Assembly: GCA_944354125.1 (NCBI GenBank) | Contig: CALVPT010000001.1 | Location: 124,001-188,000, forward strand | Direction: 5' to 3' | Length of the DNA: 64,000 bases | Source of the DNA: an uncultured Clostridia bacterium | Lineage (GTDB): Bacteria; Bacillota; Clostridia; Christensenellales; Borkfalkiaceae | Shown here: positions 27,952 through 36,417 of the stretch, one piece after another | Layout of the letters: each line of letters begins with the position of its first letter | Position numbering within the stretch: the stretch's first letter is position 1 | Position numbers and translations under genes: made by a program | Notes under the pieces: model-generated | Seen by the model: only the letters and a program-made list of their open reading frames with translations | Database searches by the model: none | What the model was told of the DNA's origin: nothing

Positions 27952-28530
27952 TTACTGAGGTCTCTTGCGGCGAGCGATTGCTATCCTTATTTTCTTGCTC
28001 TCAGGCTTTTCCTCAACTTGCTGAACGGACGATTCTCCCTCTATCCTGAGCACTTCCTCAGGCTTGTCTATCCTGGGAACCTCTTCGGGTTTATCTATCC
28101 TGAGCACCTCGTCGGGTTTATCGATTCGCAGAACCTCCTGAGGTTTATCGAGACGCAACACATCCTGCGACTGAGTGAGTTCAGCCATTGCCGCATCCCC
28201 GGCAGAGGTTCCGACGGCCTCCTCTCCGTCGCCGTCAGTCTCCTGACCGCTCAGGGAATTATCCTCAGGTTTATCCTTTTCGGATGCAATAGTATAATTG
28301 CCACCTTCGCCATTCTTCATGTTGATGTAAGCGACCGCGCACGGCGTAAGCCCTTCCTTGGTGCATCCCTTGCAGAAAGGCGCAAATTCGCCGCACATAT
28401 CCCTTCCGTTTACAACGCTGCTGACATACTTATCGGCATCGAGCGCTTCCTGCAGACGCGCAAGATCTTCGCCCGAAAGCTGCTCGGGCATGCTCTTCAA
28501 CAATTCAAGACAAGCGTTTTCGTTCCACAT
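27952..28530 (-). CDS. Unknown protein with a Cys cluster and five nonapeptide repeats
   Basis: 192 residues of no recognised family. Residues 46-64 hold four cysteines spaced C-x6-C-x2-C-x7-C, a possible zinc or Fe-S site. Residues about 80-120 are acidic and disordered. Residues 122-166 are five 9-residue repeats of consensus EEVLRIDKP (DNA 28033-28167, 27-bp units). The tail KKIRIAIARRKR is strongly basic. There is no signal peptide or membrane segment. It has its own promoter and terminator, so it is probably a real monocistronic gene. Confidence 0.7.
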   Translation of the reverse strand: MWNENACLELLKSMPEQLSGEDLARLQEALDADKYVSSVVNGRDMCGEFAPFCKGCTKEGLTPCAVAYINMKNGEGGNYTIASEKDKPEDNSLSGQETDGDGEEAVGTSAGDAAMAELTQSQDVLRLDKPQEVLRIDKPDEVLRIDKPEEVPRIDKPEEVLRIEGESSVQQVEEKPESKKIRIAIARRKRPQ

Positions 28531-28565
28531 TTTTTCAAACCTTCTTCCATTCAGATATCAATGTC

Positions 28566-28594
28566 ATTTTATCACAGATAAGCCGCAAAATCAA
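28566..28594 (-). promoter_or_regulatory. Promoter of the repeat-protein gene
   Basis: Minus strand: TTGATT (28589-28594), a 17-base spacer and TAAAAT (28566-28571), with the ATG at 28530 about 29 bases past the likely start of the transcript. Confidence 0.7.
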
Positions 28595-28603
28595 GTACCC
28601 TTG

Positions 28604-29527
28604 TCAGATTTCTTTGACAATGAGCGAGGGAAGAAGTTCCTCATACTTTTCCTTGTCGAACGATATGCTGTCGGGTAGCGTGACTGCCGCCGTGCCTGCC
28701 GCAACTCCGCTCAGCAGTATGTCCTTAATGTCCTTGCCCTCCGTAAGCGCCTTTGTGGCAGCCGCCACCATGGCATCGCCCGCGCCTGCGGTTGAATTCA
28801 TTGCGACGTTCATTGACACGCAGTAATATCTCTTCTGGCCGTCGGTTATGACGGCTCCCTTCTTGCCCAGCGACAGAAGCACCCTCTTTGCGCCCATATC
28901 TATCAGCGCGTTGCACGCCTTAAGCATGCTCTCCTTGTCGGTAATCCTGACATTGAGAGTGCGCTGGAGCTCGTCAAGATTGGGCTTTACGAGGTCGGCA
29001 CCGTATTTCAACGAGCCTGTAAGCTTCTTGCCCTCGGTATCTATTACCTTCATTGCGTTGCCGTTCACGGACGACACGACCTTTTCGAAATAATCGTCGC
29101 TCAGACCACCTGCAACGTCGCCCGATATGACAACCGCCTTACAGTCAGACGACAGATCATTTACATATTCGAGAAGCTGGTCAGCCTTATCCGAGCCGAT
29201 GTCCGACGCCTCGTCGACGACTTCGGTGAGCATCGAGCGCCTGTCTACGAATTTATAGACCTCCTTAACTCTGCCGTCGACCCACACGAATTTATATGTA
29301 ACGCCCTCTTTATGAAGTTCCTGCTCGAACAGCCTGCCATTGTCCTCATACATAAAGCCCGTAGCCAGAGAATCGGCGCCCAGCCTTGAAAGGCCGATTG
29401 CCACGTTCAGACTCTTGCCCGTAAAAAATGTACGCTTGCTCCTCACCCTGTGCGACATGCCGACGGTGAGGGAGTCTACCTCGACATTTATTTCAAGGCA
29501 CGGACTTAAACTTACGCATAATATCAT
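28604..29527 (-). CDS. PfkB-family sugar kinase, 1-phosphofructokinase-like
   Basis: A 307-residue ribokinase-fold kinase with GKSLNVAIGLSRLGA near the N terminus and the catalytic NSTAGAGDAMVAAAT. It is closest in pattern to 1-phosphofructokinase/tagatose-6-phosphate kinase. There is no PTS fructose gene or regulator nearby, so the substrate is uncertain. The ATG at 29525-29527 is preferred to an upstream TTG. It follows pfkA, but an intrinsic terminator stands 28 bases before its start codon. Confidence 0.8.
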   Translation of the reverse strand: MILCVSLSPCLEINVEVDSLTVGMSHRVRSKRTFFTGKSLNVAIGLSRLGADSLATGFMYEDNGRLFEQELHKEGVTYKFVWVDGRVKEVYKFVDRRSMLTEVVDEASDIGSDKADQLLEYVNDLSSDCKAVVISGDVAGGLSDDYFEKVVSSVNGNAMKVIDTEGKKLTGSLKYGADLVKPNLDELQRTLNVRITDKESMLKACNALIDMGAKRVLLSLGKKGAVITDGQKRYYCVSMNVAMNSTAGAGDAMVAAATKALTEGKDIKDILLSGVAAGTAAVTLPDSISFDKEKYEELLPSLIVKEI

Positions 29528-29554
29528 TAAATTTCCCAACCTGTTGTTTTTTGC

Positions 29555-29584
29555 ATAAAAAAACCGCTCATTGTAAGCGGTTTT
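29555..29584 (-). terminator. Intrinsic terminator between pfkA and the PfkB kinase
   Basis: Minus strand: a stem of 9 bp, AAAACCGCT/AGCGGTTTT (29560-29568 with 29576-29584), running into a T7 tract. It ends pfkA and lies directly ahead of the kinase start, so the latter depends on read-through or an internal promoter. Confidence 0.85.
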
Positions 29585-29602
29585 ATCTGATGTATTCAGA
29601 GA

Positions 29603-30565
29603 TTACATGGATATCATCTGAAGCGTTTCATAGAGTTCGTAGTTGAACTTCTTCTTCATGCTGACCGCTTCGATAATGTCCATATCGATTATCTCGTTCT
29701 TGTGTATGCCGACAACCCTGTTGCCTATGCCGTCCTTGAGAAGTCTTACGGCCTTGTTGCCGAACTGGGCAGCCAACATTCTGTCCGCCATGGAAGGCGA
29801 GCCGCCTCTCTGAATATGGCCGATAGTCGTAGGACGAACGGAATATGTAGTCACCGACTGGAGCTGCTTTGCAAACTCGTCGGCAGAACATACGCCCTCG
29901 GCAACGACTACTATGTTGGAGTGCTTGCCGTTTGCCCTCGAACGGTTGATTCTCATGACGATGTCGTCAAGGTCGAACACGACTTCGGGAACGACTATGA
30001 TTTCAGCGCCGCTCGCAATGCCTGCGTACAGCGCGATGTCGCCGCAACGCCTGCCCATAACTTCCACTACCGAAATACGTTCGTGCGAGGTCATGGTATC
30101 TCTGAGCTTGTTGATGACGTCGATACAAGTATTTACCGCCGTATCGAAACCGAGAGTATAGTCTGTATACTCAAGGTCATTGTCTATAGTGCCGGGAATG
30201 CCGATGGTGGGAATTCCGTAGTCCTCCGAAAGACACTTAGCGCCCCTGAAGGAACCGTCACCGCCTATGACGACCAAACCTTCGATATTCCTGGACTCCA
30301 GCGTCTTGACTGCCCTCTTCTGACCTTCTTTCGTCAGCATTTCAAGGCAACGGGCAGTTCTGAGCTTGGTACCGCCCCTCTGCACGATATCCGATACCGA
30401 ACGCATTTCCATGGGAATCATATCGTCGTCGATAAGTCCCTGATATCCGCGCTCGATGCCGTAAACTTCCATACCGTAATAGAGAGCCGTCCTAACAACC
30501 GCCCTTATGCAGGCATTCATGCCGGGAGCATCGCCACCACTTGTCAGCAAACCGATCCTTTTCAT
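29603..30565 (-). CDS. pfkA: ATP-dependent 6-phosphofructokinase
   Basis: Committing step of glycolysis. The 320 residues match bacterial PfkA: MKRIGLLTSGGDAPGMNACI (ATP site), GGDGSFRGAK, GTIDNDLEYTDYTLGFDTA (catalytic Asp in the TIDND motif), VVEVMGRRCGDIA and QRGGSPSMADR. The ATG at 30563-30565 has AGAGGAGA 8 bases upstream; an extended upstream frame is not supported. It has its own promoter. Confidence 0.97.
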   Translation of the reverse strand: MKRIGLLTSGGDAPGMNACIRAVVRTALYYGMEVYGIERGYQGLIDDDMIPMEMRSVSDIVQRGGTKLRTARCLEMLTKEGQKRAVKTLESRNIEGLVVIGGDGSFRGAKCLSEDYGIPTIGIPGTIDNDLEYTDYTLGFDTAVNTCIDVINKLRDTMTSHERISVVEVMGRRCGDIALYAGIASGAEIIVVPEVVFDLDDIVMRINRSRANGKHSNIVVVAEGVCSADEFAKQLQSVTTYSVRPTTIGHIQRGGSPSMADRMLAAQFGNKAVRLLKDGIGNRVVGIHKNEIIDMDIIEAVSMKKKFNYELYETLQMISM

Positions 30566-30644
30566 AAAAAAATCTCCTCTCAATATTTCAAACGGACGCC
30601 CCCTTGATATCCGATTGAAACACATACTTGTTTACTCTTTTAAT

Positions 30645-30673
30645 ATTATAACAGAACAATTTAATAATTACAA
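30645..30673 (-). promoter_or_regulatory. Promoter of pfkA
   Basis: Minus strand: TTGTAA (30668-30673), a 17-base spacer and TATAAT (30645-30650), giving a leader of about 72 bases. Confidence 0.75.
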
Positions 30674-30702
30674 CTTATTTGTGAAAAATATTTTATTTCT
30701 TT

Positions 30703-33700
30703 TTATTCAACAAATTTTATGTCCTTTTCGTACAGATAGCCCCTCAGCTCGGCAATGAGTCCCCTGCAATAGTTTATGCCGGATGGCAGACGGTACTTTT
30801 TATTGCCCCTTACTATCGCGCACAGCGTTTCGCCCTCGTAATTTGTAAGCACGCCGACAATTTCGTCGAAGTCCTCGTCCGAAAGTTCGCTTGCATTGAG
30901 CCACAGAGTGGCTTTGCGCTGTTTTACGGTGTTTGCCTTGGCATTGGCGCTGTCGAAGCCGTCACGGTCAAATTCCTTGACCGTATCTAAAATTATCGTC
31001 GGCTCGTCGGGCTTGGAAAGGTCGAGCTTACCCTTAATCGAGACAATTTTGTCAACGGCTATCGCCGCCTTTGACCGCTCGTAAATTGCGGGGAACGCGA
31101 CGCACTCAACCGAACCGTAGACATCCTCGAGCGTGAGGAATGCCATGGTTGCGCCGGAACTTCTCGTCGTCGTCCTCTTGTATGCCGAGATGATTCCGCC
31201 CATATTTACCGCCATTCCGTCGGTTATGCTGTTGTACGTCCTGTTGCCGTCCTCGTCCTCATTGAAGTCGGAAATAAGCGAACAGTTAAAGTTGCACTCC
31301 CTGAACGCCGCCATGTACTTCTCGAAGGGGTGACCGCTGACATAAACGCCGAGCACCTGCTTTTCGCGCGACAGCTTTTCCATGAGTTCGTATTCGGGCA
31401 GGTCGGGATAGTCGACCACCAGCTTTTCCTCTTCAATGATATCCCCGAAAAGGCTGAGCTGATTGCTGTTTTTCTGCTTGTTTATGGCAACGGCGCGCGA
31501 ATAGAGTTCGTCGTAGACGGCATAGAGCTGGGAACGCCTTACGCCCATCGAATCGAACGCGCCGGCTAAGATAAGTCCCTCTATAATTCTCTTGTTGACG
31601 ACGCCCGCGCAGCGCATAATGAAGTCGGGGAAATCGACGAACGGTCCGTTTTCCGTCCTCTCCTTTATTACTTCGTCTATCGCAGCTTGTCCGCTGCCCT
31701 TAAGAGCCGAAAGGCCGAAACGGATACCGTCGTTTTCTACGGCGAAAGCCGTCTTGGACTTATTTATGTCGGGAGGGAACAGCTTCATTCCCTTTTCCTT
31801 TATATATAATACGTACTTGGTAATTTCGTCTATTTTGTTGAGACGGTTATTCAGGAGCGCGCATATGAACTCCTTGCAGTAATAGCGCTTGAGCCATGCC
31901 GTCTGGTACGCAAGCGTTGCATATGCCGCCGCGTGCGACTTATTGAACGCATAGGAGGCAAATCCCTCCATGTTGGCAAATATCTTTGCCGCGACGTCCG
32001 CCGAAATGCCGTTATTGACGCAGCCGACAATCTTGCTGCCGTTGGTATCGCTGATGCCGCCGTTTATGAATTTCTCCTTCTGCGCCATCAGCGTCTTTTT
32101 ATCCTTCTTGCCCATCGCCCTTCTGACGAGGTCTGCCTCGCCGAGCGAGAAGCCTGCAAGGAACTGGAAGATCTGCATGACCTGTTCCTGGTAGACGGGA
32201 ATGCCGTAGGTGACCTTAAGTATCTTCTCCTCTTCGGGACAGTCGTAGGTTATGGGCTCTTCGCCGTGCTTTCTCTTGCAGAAACTGTCTATGAACTTCA
32301 TGGGACCGGGACGATAGAGCGATATGCCCGCTATCAGGTCTTCGAGAGTATCCGGCTTGAGCGTCTTCATGAACCTCTTCATGCCGCCCTGTTCAAGCTG
32401 GAACACGCCGTCGGTGTCGCCGTCGGAAATGAGTCCGTACGCGCCCGCATCGGTATATCCTATCTTGGTGAAATCGACTACAAATCCCGTATCCTCTTTT
32501 ATATAGTCGACGCACTTTTTGATATCGGTCAGAGTGACCAGCGCAAGGAAGTCCATCTTGAGCATTCCCAGCGCCTCTATTTCCTTTGCCACGAACTGCG
32601 TCGTTATGTCCTCGCCGTTGCGCGACAAGGGAACGTTATCCGCAATCTTTTTGCGGCATATGACGACGCCTGCCGCGTGCATGCCCGTCTGTCTGGGCAT
32701 ACCCTCGAGCTGGAGAGCCATGTCTATTACTCTCTTAAGCGTCTGGTCGGTCTCGTATATCTCGCAGAACTCGGCATTTCTCGCACTCTTGAGCTCGTTG
32801 AGTTTGCCCCTGATTTCCTCCTTCTTGTCGGGGTCGCTTTCGGCGTTCATCTTCTTTTCGGTAGACTGTATTCTTCTGCCAAGAAGGTCGCCTATCGACG
32901 TCTTTCCGTCCATTATCTTTGTAAGTCTGTCGGTTTCCGAATAGGGAACGCGCATGACTCTGCCGACGTCCTTTATGGCGTTCTTTGCCGCCATTGTGCC
33001 GAAAGTGACTATCTGACAGACGTTTTCTGGATGGTATTTCTGTCTTACGTACTCAATTGTCTCCTCGCGCCTGTCCGTGCAGAAGTCGATATCGAAGTCC
33101 GGCATGGATACTCGGTCGGGATTTAAGAAACGCTCGAAGAGAAGGTCGTACTGCAACGGCTCGACATCGGTTATGCCTATCGAATATGCGACTATCGAAC
33201 TTACGCCCGAGCCTCTGCCGGGACCTACGGGAATGCCGTTTTCCTTGGACCAGTTTATGAAGTCCCAGACAATGAGATAGTATTCTGCATAGCCCATGCG
33301 GCAGATTACGTCGAGTTCATAGTCCGCCCTGTCCCTTTCCCTCTTTGTGACAGTGCCGTACCTTCTGACAAGCCCTTCGTCGGTAAGTTTCCTTAAGTAT
33401 TGTTCGGGGGTAGAACCGTCGGGCGGAGTGTAGCCGGGGATAAGGGTCATATCTCTTATGGGATATCCCTTTTTATCGAGGTTGAACGCAGGTTCGACCA
33501 CTTTGTCGGCAATTACCCTGGTGTTGCTTATGGCTTTGGGCAGATTGGGGAAGAGCGCCGCCATCTCGTCGCCCGACTTGAAGTAGAATTCGTCCGTGTC
33601 GAACTTCATTCTCTTGGGATCGTCGAGCGTTTTTTTGGTCTGTATGCACAAGAGCACGTCGTGCATTTCGGCATCTTCTTTCTTGAGATAATGCACGTCG

Positions 33701-34299
33701 TTGGTGGCTACAATCTCGACGCCTATCTCGTCGGCGAGCTTTACGAGAAGGGGCAGAACTCTCCTCTCCTCGGGTATGCCGTGGTCCTGAATTTCAATAT
33801 AGAAATCTTCGCCGAATATGTCCTTAAGGTTGAGCGCCATCTCCCTTGCGCCCTCGTAATCGCCGTTTAAAAGACGCCTGGGAATGCCGCCCGCAAGGCA
33901 CGCCGAAAGGCAGATTACGCCCTCCGAATGTTCCCTGAGAACGTTATAATCTATCTTAGCCTTATAGTAAAAGCCGTCGACAAACGCCATCGAGTCGAGC
34001 TGTACGAGATTCTTATACCCTGCCTTGTTTTTTGCAAGAAGTATGAGGTGCTCGGCGGTGTTGCCCTCATGCTTGTACATATCCTTGGTGAGGTAGAATT
34101 CACAGCCTATTATGTACTTTATGCCTGCAATCGCCGCCTTTTCGGCAAAATGCAGAGTGCCGTACATATTGCCGTGGTCGGTGATGCATACGGTGTCTAC
34201 GCCGTTATTTTTACAGTAATCAATTAAATTGTCAATTTTGCAGGCACCGTCCAACAGCGAATATTCCGTATGGAGGTGCAGATGCACGAAATCTGTCAT
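30703..34299 (-). CDS. dnaE: DNA polymerase III alpha subunit DnaE
   Basis: Replicative DNA polymerase of 1198 residues. The N-terminal PHP domain keeps all nine expected metal ligands: H8 and H10 (HLHTEYS), D17, H42 (TDHGN), E67 (GCEFY), H84 (HLILLAKN), C134 (LSACLAGG), D201 and H203 (ATNDVHY). The polymerase has GPGRGSGVSSIVAY, PDFDIDF (400-406) and KMDFLAL. A tandem HhH and an OB domain (MGGIISAYKRTTTR) follow. It lies in a PHP-whiA-dnaE operon. Because the polC locus here lacks a polymerase, this may be the main replicase. Confidence 0.97.
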   Translation of the reverse strand: MTDFVHLHLHTEYSLLDGACKIDNLIDYCKNNGVDTVCITDHGNMYGTLHFAEKAAIAGIKYIIGCEFYLTKDMYKHEGNTAEHLILLAKNKAGYKNLVQLDSMAFVDGFYYKAKIDYNVLREHSEGVICLSACLAGGIPRRLLNGDYEGAREMALNLKDIFGEDFYIEIQDHGIPEERRVLPLLVKLADEIGVEIVATNDVHYLKKEDAEMHDVLLCIQTKKTLDDPKRMKFDTDEFYFKSGDEMAALFPNLPKAISNTRVIADKVVEPAFNLDKKGYPIRDMTLIPGYTPPDGSTPEQYLRKLTDEGLVRRYGTVTKRERDRADYELDVICRMGYAEYYLIVWDFINWSKENGIPVGPGRGSGVSSIVAYSIGITDVEPLQYDLLFERFLNPDRVSMPDFDIDFCTDRREETIEYVRQKYHPENVCQIVTFGTMAAKNAIKDVGRVMRVPYSETDRLTKIMDGKTSIGDLLGRRIQSTEKKMNAESDPDKKEEIRGKLNELKSARNAEFCEIYETDQTLKRVIDMALQLEGMPRQTGMHAAGVVICRKKIADNVPLSRNGEDITTQFVAKEIEALGMLKMDFLALVTLTDIKKCVDYIKEDTGFVVDFTKIGYTDAGAYGLISDGDTDGVFQLEQGGMKRFMKTLKPDTLEDLIAGISLYRPGPMKFIDSFCKRKHGEEPITYDCPEEEKILKVTYGIPVYQEQVMQIFQFLAGFSLGEADLVRRAMGKKDKKTLMAQKEKFINGGISDTNGSKIVGCVNNGISADVAAKIFANMEGFASYAFNKSHAAAYATLAYQTAWLKRYYCKEFICALLNNRLNKIDEITKYVLYIKEKGMKLFPPDINKSKTAFAVENDGIRFGLSALKGSGQAAIDEVIKERTENGPFVDFPDFIMRCAGVVNKRIIEGLILAGAFDSMGVRRSQLYAVYDELYSRAVAINKQKNSNQLSLFGDIIEEEKLVVDYPDLPEYELMEKLSREKQVLGVYVSGHPFEKYMAAFRECNFNCSLISDFNEDEDGNRTYNSITDGMAVNMGGIISAYKRTTTRSSGATMAFLTLEDVYGSVECVAFPAIYERSKAAIAVDKIVSIKGKLDLSKPDEPTIILDTVKEFDRDGFDSANAKANTVKQRKATLWLNASELSDEDFDEIVGVLTNYEGETLCAIVRGNKKYRLPSGINYCRGLIAELRGYLYEKDIKFVE

Positions 34300-34329
34300 G
34301 TATGTCCGTTCCTTATCTCAAAAGGTATT

Positions 34330-35280
34330 TCAGAGCAGCTGTGAGGATATCTCAAATATCTTCCTCATACGGTGATTTATGCAGCTCTTGGTTATGGATA
34401 GTCTGTCGGCAAGCTCCCTCATCGAGGCATTGGGGTCGGCAAGGCGCGCTTCGGCAACTTCGAACAGATTTTTGTCCAGGCTCTGAAGTCCTATCGTCTG
34501 CGATATTACCTCTATCGCCTTAATCTGCGCCACGGATGCCGTTACCGCCTTGTCGATATTTGAAACCGAACAGTTTGCCACCCTGTTAGAGTTATTGCTC
34601 TTGTCCTTGTATTCGACTATTTTGTTTAGCTTGTCGAGCGAGTCGGGCACATCCATCTGATTGAGAAGGTCTGAAATAACCTCCTTGCTCTTGACGTACA
34701 CGACCGCGCTGTCCTTTCGTCCGACGAGCTTTGCCAGAACCTCGAAATCGCACAGAAGTTCGCAGAAATCGCCGGCCGTAATGCGGTTGGAAAAAAACAC
34801 TTCGAAATGGTAGCCCGTGCGGCTGTAAGTCTGCTCGTCGGGAAGAGTGCAACTTCCTCCGCCCAGAAATGCGCCTTTAAGGTATGCCGAACGACGGGCA
34901 TCGCCCTCCGTCAGCACTTTATCTATGCCGAACCGCAGAGAAACTCCCTCCTCGTCGCAGGCGACGACGCCCATCTTTTCCAGAAGTTTAAGAGCCCCGT
35001 CTCCCACACAGTCTAAAATAAACTTGTCCCTGCCGCTGAGCATATCCAGCTGCGGGTCTACCCTCTGAACGTCGAGCGAAAATATCTTCTCGATTATATC
35101 GACGACATAGCTTGCAGTCTGCTCGTTTTCGGTGACTATCTCAAAGCCGAACTTGCCGCCGCTTGAAACTATTGAACCGCTCGTTCTGACAAATGCCGAC
35201 AAAAAAGCCAGCGCGCACCCCTCGTCTTCGGGTGCCGTCCTCATTATTTCAGCCTTGATCTCTTCGGTAAAGTTTGCCAT
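34330..35280 (-). CDS. whiA: DNA-binding protein WhiA
   Basis: A Gram-positive regulator with a degenerate LAGLIDADG homing-endonuclease domain (KGAFLGGGSCTLPDEQT, YHFEVFF) and a C-terminal helix-turn-helix (ELADRLSITKSCINHRMRKI). 316 residues, normal length. In Bacillota it affects cell division and chromosome segregation; in actinobacteria it controls sporulation. The ATG abuts the stop of the upstream PHP gene. The usual neighbours rapZ and yvcK are not here. Confidence 0.96.
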   Translation of the reverse strand: MANFTEEIKAEIMRTAPEDEGCALAFLSAFVRTSGSIVSSGGKFGFEIVTENEQTASYVVDIIEKIFSLDVQRVDPQLDMLSGRDKFILDCVGDGALKLLEKMGVVACDEEGVSLRFGIDKVLTEGDARRSAYLKGAFLGGGSCTLPDEQTYSRTGYHFEVFFSNRITAGDFCELLCDFEVLAKLVGRKDSAVVYVKSKEVISDLLNQMDVPDSLDKLNKIVEYKDKSNNSNRVANCSVSNIDKAVTASVAQIKAIEVISQTIGLQSLDKNLFEVAEARLADPNASMRELADRLSITKSCINHRMRKIFEISSQLL

Positions 35281-36054
35281 CTAAATGCCCTTTTTATACT
35301 TCTGGAATCTGAATGACGGCAACCTGCCGTCGATGTTGTCTATCTGCCCAAGGGGAATGTCAGCCTCGGCGAGGAGCTCGTCCGCAATGGCGGTGTCACC
35401 CACCCTCGATGCCGAATGTGCGTCCGAATCTATGACAAATCTGACGCCGGTAGCCGCCATAACCCTGAGCTCTTCGGGAGAAATATGCCGCTTTTTGGTG
35501 TTTATCTCAATATATGTGCCGTACTCCGCGCAGACGGCTGCAACCGCTTCAAGGTCGCAACAGCACTTGAAATTTATGTGGGTTATTATGTCTATGGGGT
35601 TGTTTTTTACCGCATTTATATATGCCTCGGTCGTGGCGTCAACTATCTTTTGCGACGGCCTTTTGCCCTTTGTGTAGGCAATGTAGTTGGCAAACATTAT
35701 GCGGTGCATGTCCTTTACAGACTTATATCTGAGAACGGTATGAATGCCTGCCAGATAGATATCGAATTTATCGAGGTCGGAAGGTTTCATATCCGTTTCG
35801 CCGTCGACGGAAATCAGGTTACTCTCCATGCCCATAAGGACTTTGACGCCCGTGATTTTTTCAGCCTCTTCAATCTCCCGTCTCAGCGCCCCGAGTTTTC
35901 TGCGCTTTAGCCCGAAGAGCAGATGATTGAACCCGTGGTCGGTTATGGCAATCTGCTTAAGTCCCTTTTCCTTTGCCGCAACGGCGTTTTCAAGGACGGT
36001 ATTTTTTCCGTGGGAATACGGAGTATGAGTGTGATAATCGCCCGTTAAAATCAT
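35281..36054 (-). CDS. PHP-domain phosphoesterase, YcdX-like
   Basis: A 257-residue stand-alone PHP protein with metal motifs GDYHTHTPYSHG, AITDHGFNH, MGMESNLI, AGIHTVL, ITHINFK and DSDAHSASRVGD. Substrate unknown. It is coupled directly to whiA (stop and start adjacent) and preceded by two promoter-like elements. This PHP-whiA pairing occurs in Clostridia. Confidence 0.88.
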   Translation of the reverse strand: MILTGDYHTHTPYSHGKNTVLENAVAAKEKGLKQIAITDHGFNHLLFGLKRRKLGALRREIEEAEKITGVKVLMGMESNLISVDGETDMKPSDLDKFDIYLAGIHTVLRYKSVKDMHRIMFANYIAYTKGKRPSQKIVDATTEAYINAVKNNPIDIITHINFKCCCDLEAVAAVCAEYGTYIEINTKKRHISPEELRVMAATGVRFVIDSDAHSASRVGDTAIADELLAEADIPLGQIDNIDGRLPSFRFQKYKKGI

Positions 36055-36212
36055 TAAATTCTCCTATGTATGCAGATATTAAGTCAACTACAGCGTAAAC
36101 AACAGCGCGTCGGCAGAGTAAAACGGTGACAAAATAAACCGACAATCGCAGGAATTATGGTCAAGGTACAGTCCGACATTATATTTTACAGCCGAAAGAT
36201 TTTATCTGAAAA

Positions 36213-36240
36213 ATTATAGTTGCAAAGCCCGATCAGACAA
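36213..36240 (-). promoter_or_regulatory. Proximal promoter of the PHP-whiA-dnaE operon
   Basis: Minus strand: TTGTCT (36235-36240), a 16-base spacer and TATAAT (36213-36218). Confidence 0.6.
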
Positions 36241-36321
36241 AACCAAGTCAATCTCTCAAACAGCGAAGGTTTCTCAACTTACCGCAATGCCATACCCTGC
36301 CTTTCATATGCGCTACAATAA

Positions 36322-36350
36322 ACTATATTCAACCGAACAGACAAAGTCAA
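36322..36350 (-). promoter_or_regulatory. Distal promoter of the PHP-whiA-dnaE operon
   Basis: Minus strand: TTGACT (36345-36350), a 17-base spacer and TATAGT (36322-36327), just past the murB stop. Confidence 0.65.
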
Positions 36351-36417
36351 AGCAACGTAAAATCAACTGAAAAATTTAAGCCTTTAAATAATGTTTACAA
36401 GACTGACGACGCAAAAT

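Larger units (their letters stand above)
36055..36417 (-). other. 363-bp intergenic region upstream of the PHP-whiA-dnaE operon
   Basis: No gene is supported here. It contains the two promoters listed separately. Both are associated with a TTTGTCTG-TCGG sequence, and the leader would be 150-260 bases. No clear riboswitch or terminator was recognised. Confidence 0.5.

Noticed and set aside
28033-28167. Regular 27-bp repeats considered as a CRISPR-like array
   Set aside because: Units are contiguous without spacers, in frame in a coding sequence, and no cas genes are near.
31933-33126. A 397-codon plus-strand frame inside dnaE
   Set aside because: Shadow of the dnaE polymerase domain; no independent motifs or start signal.
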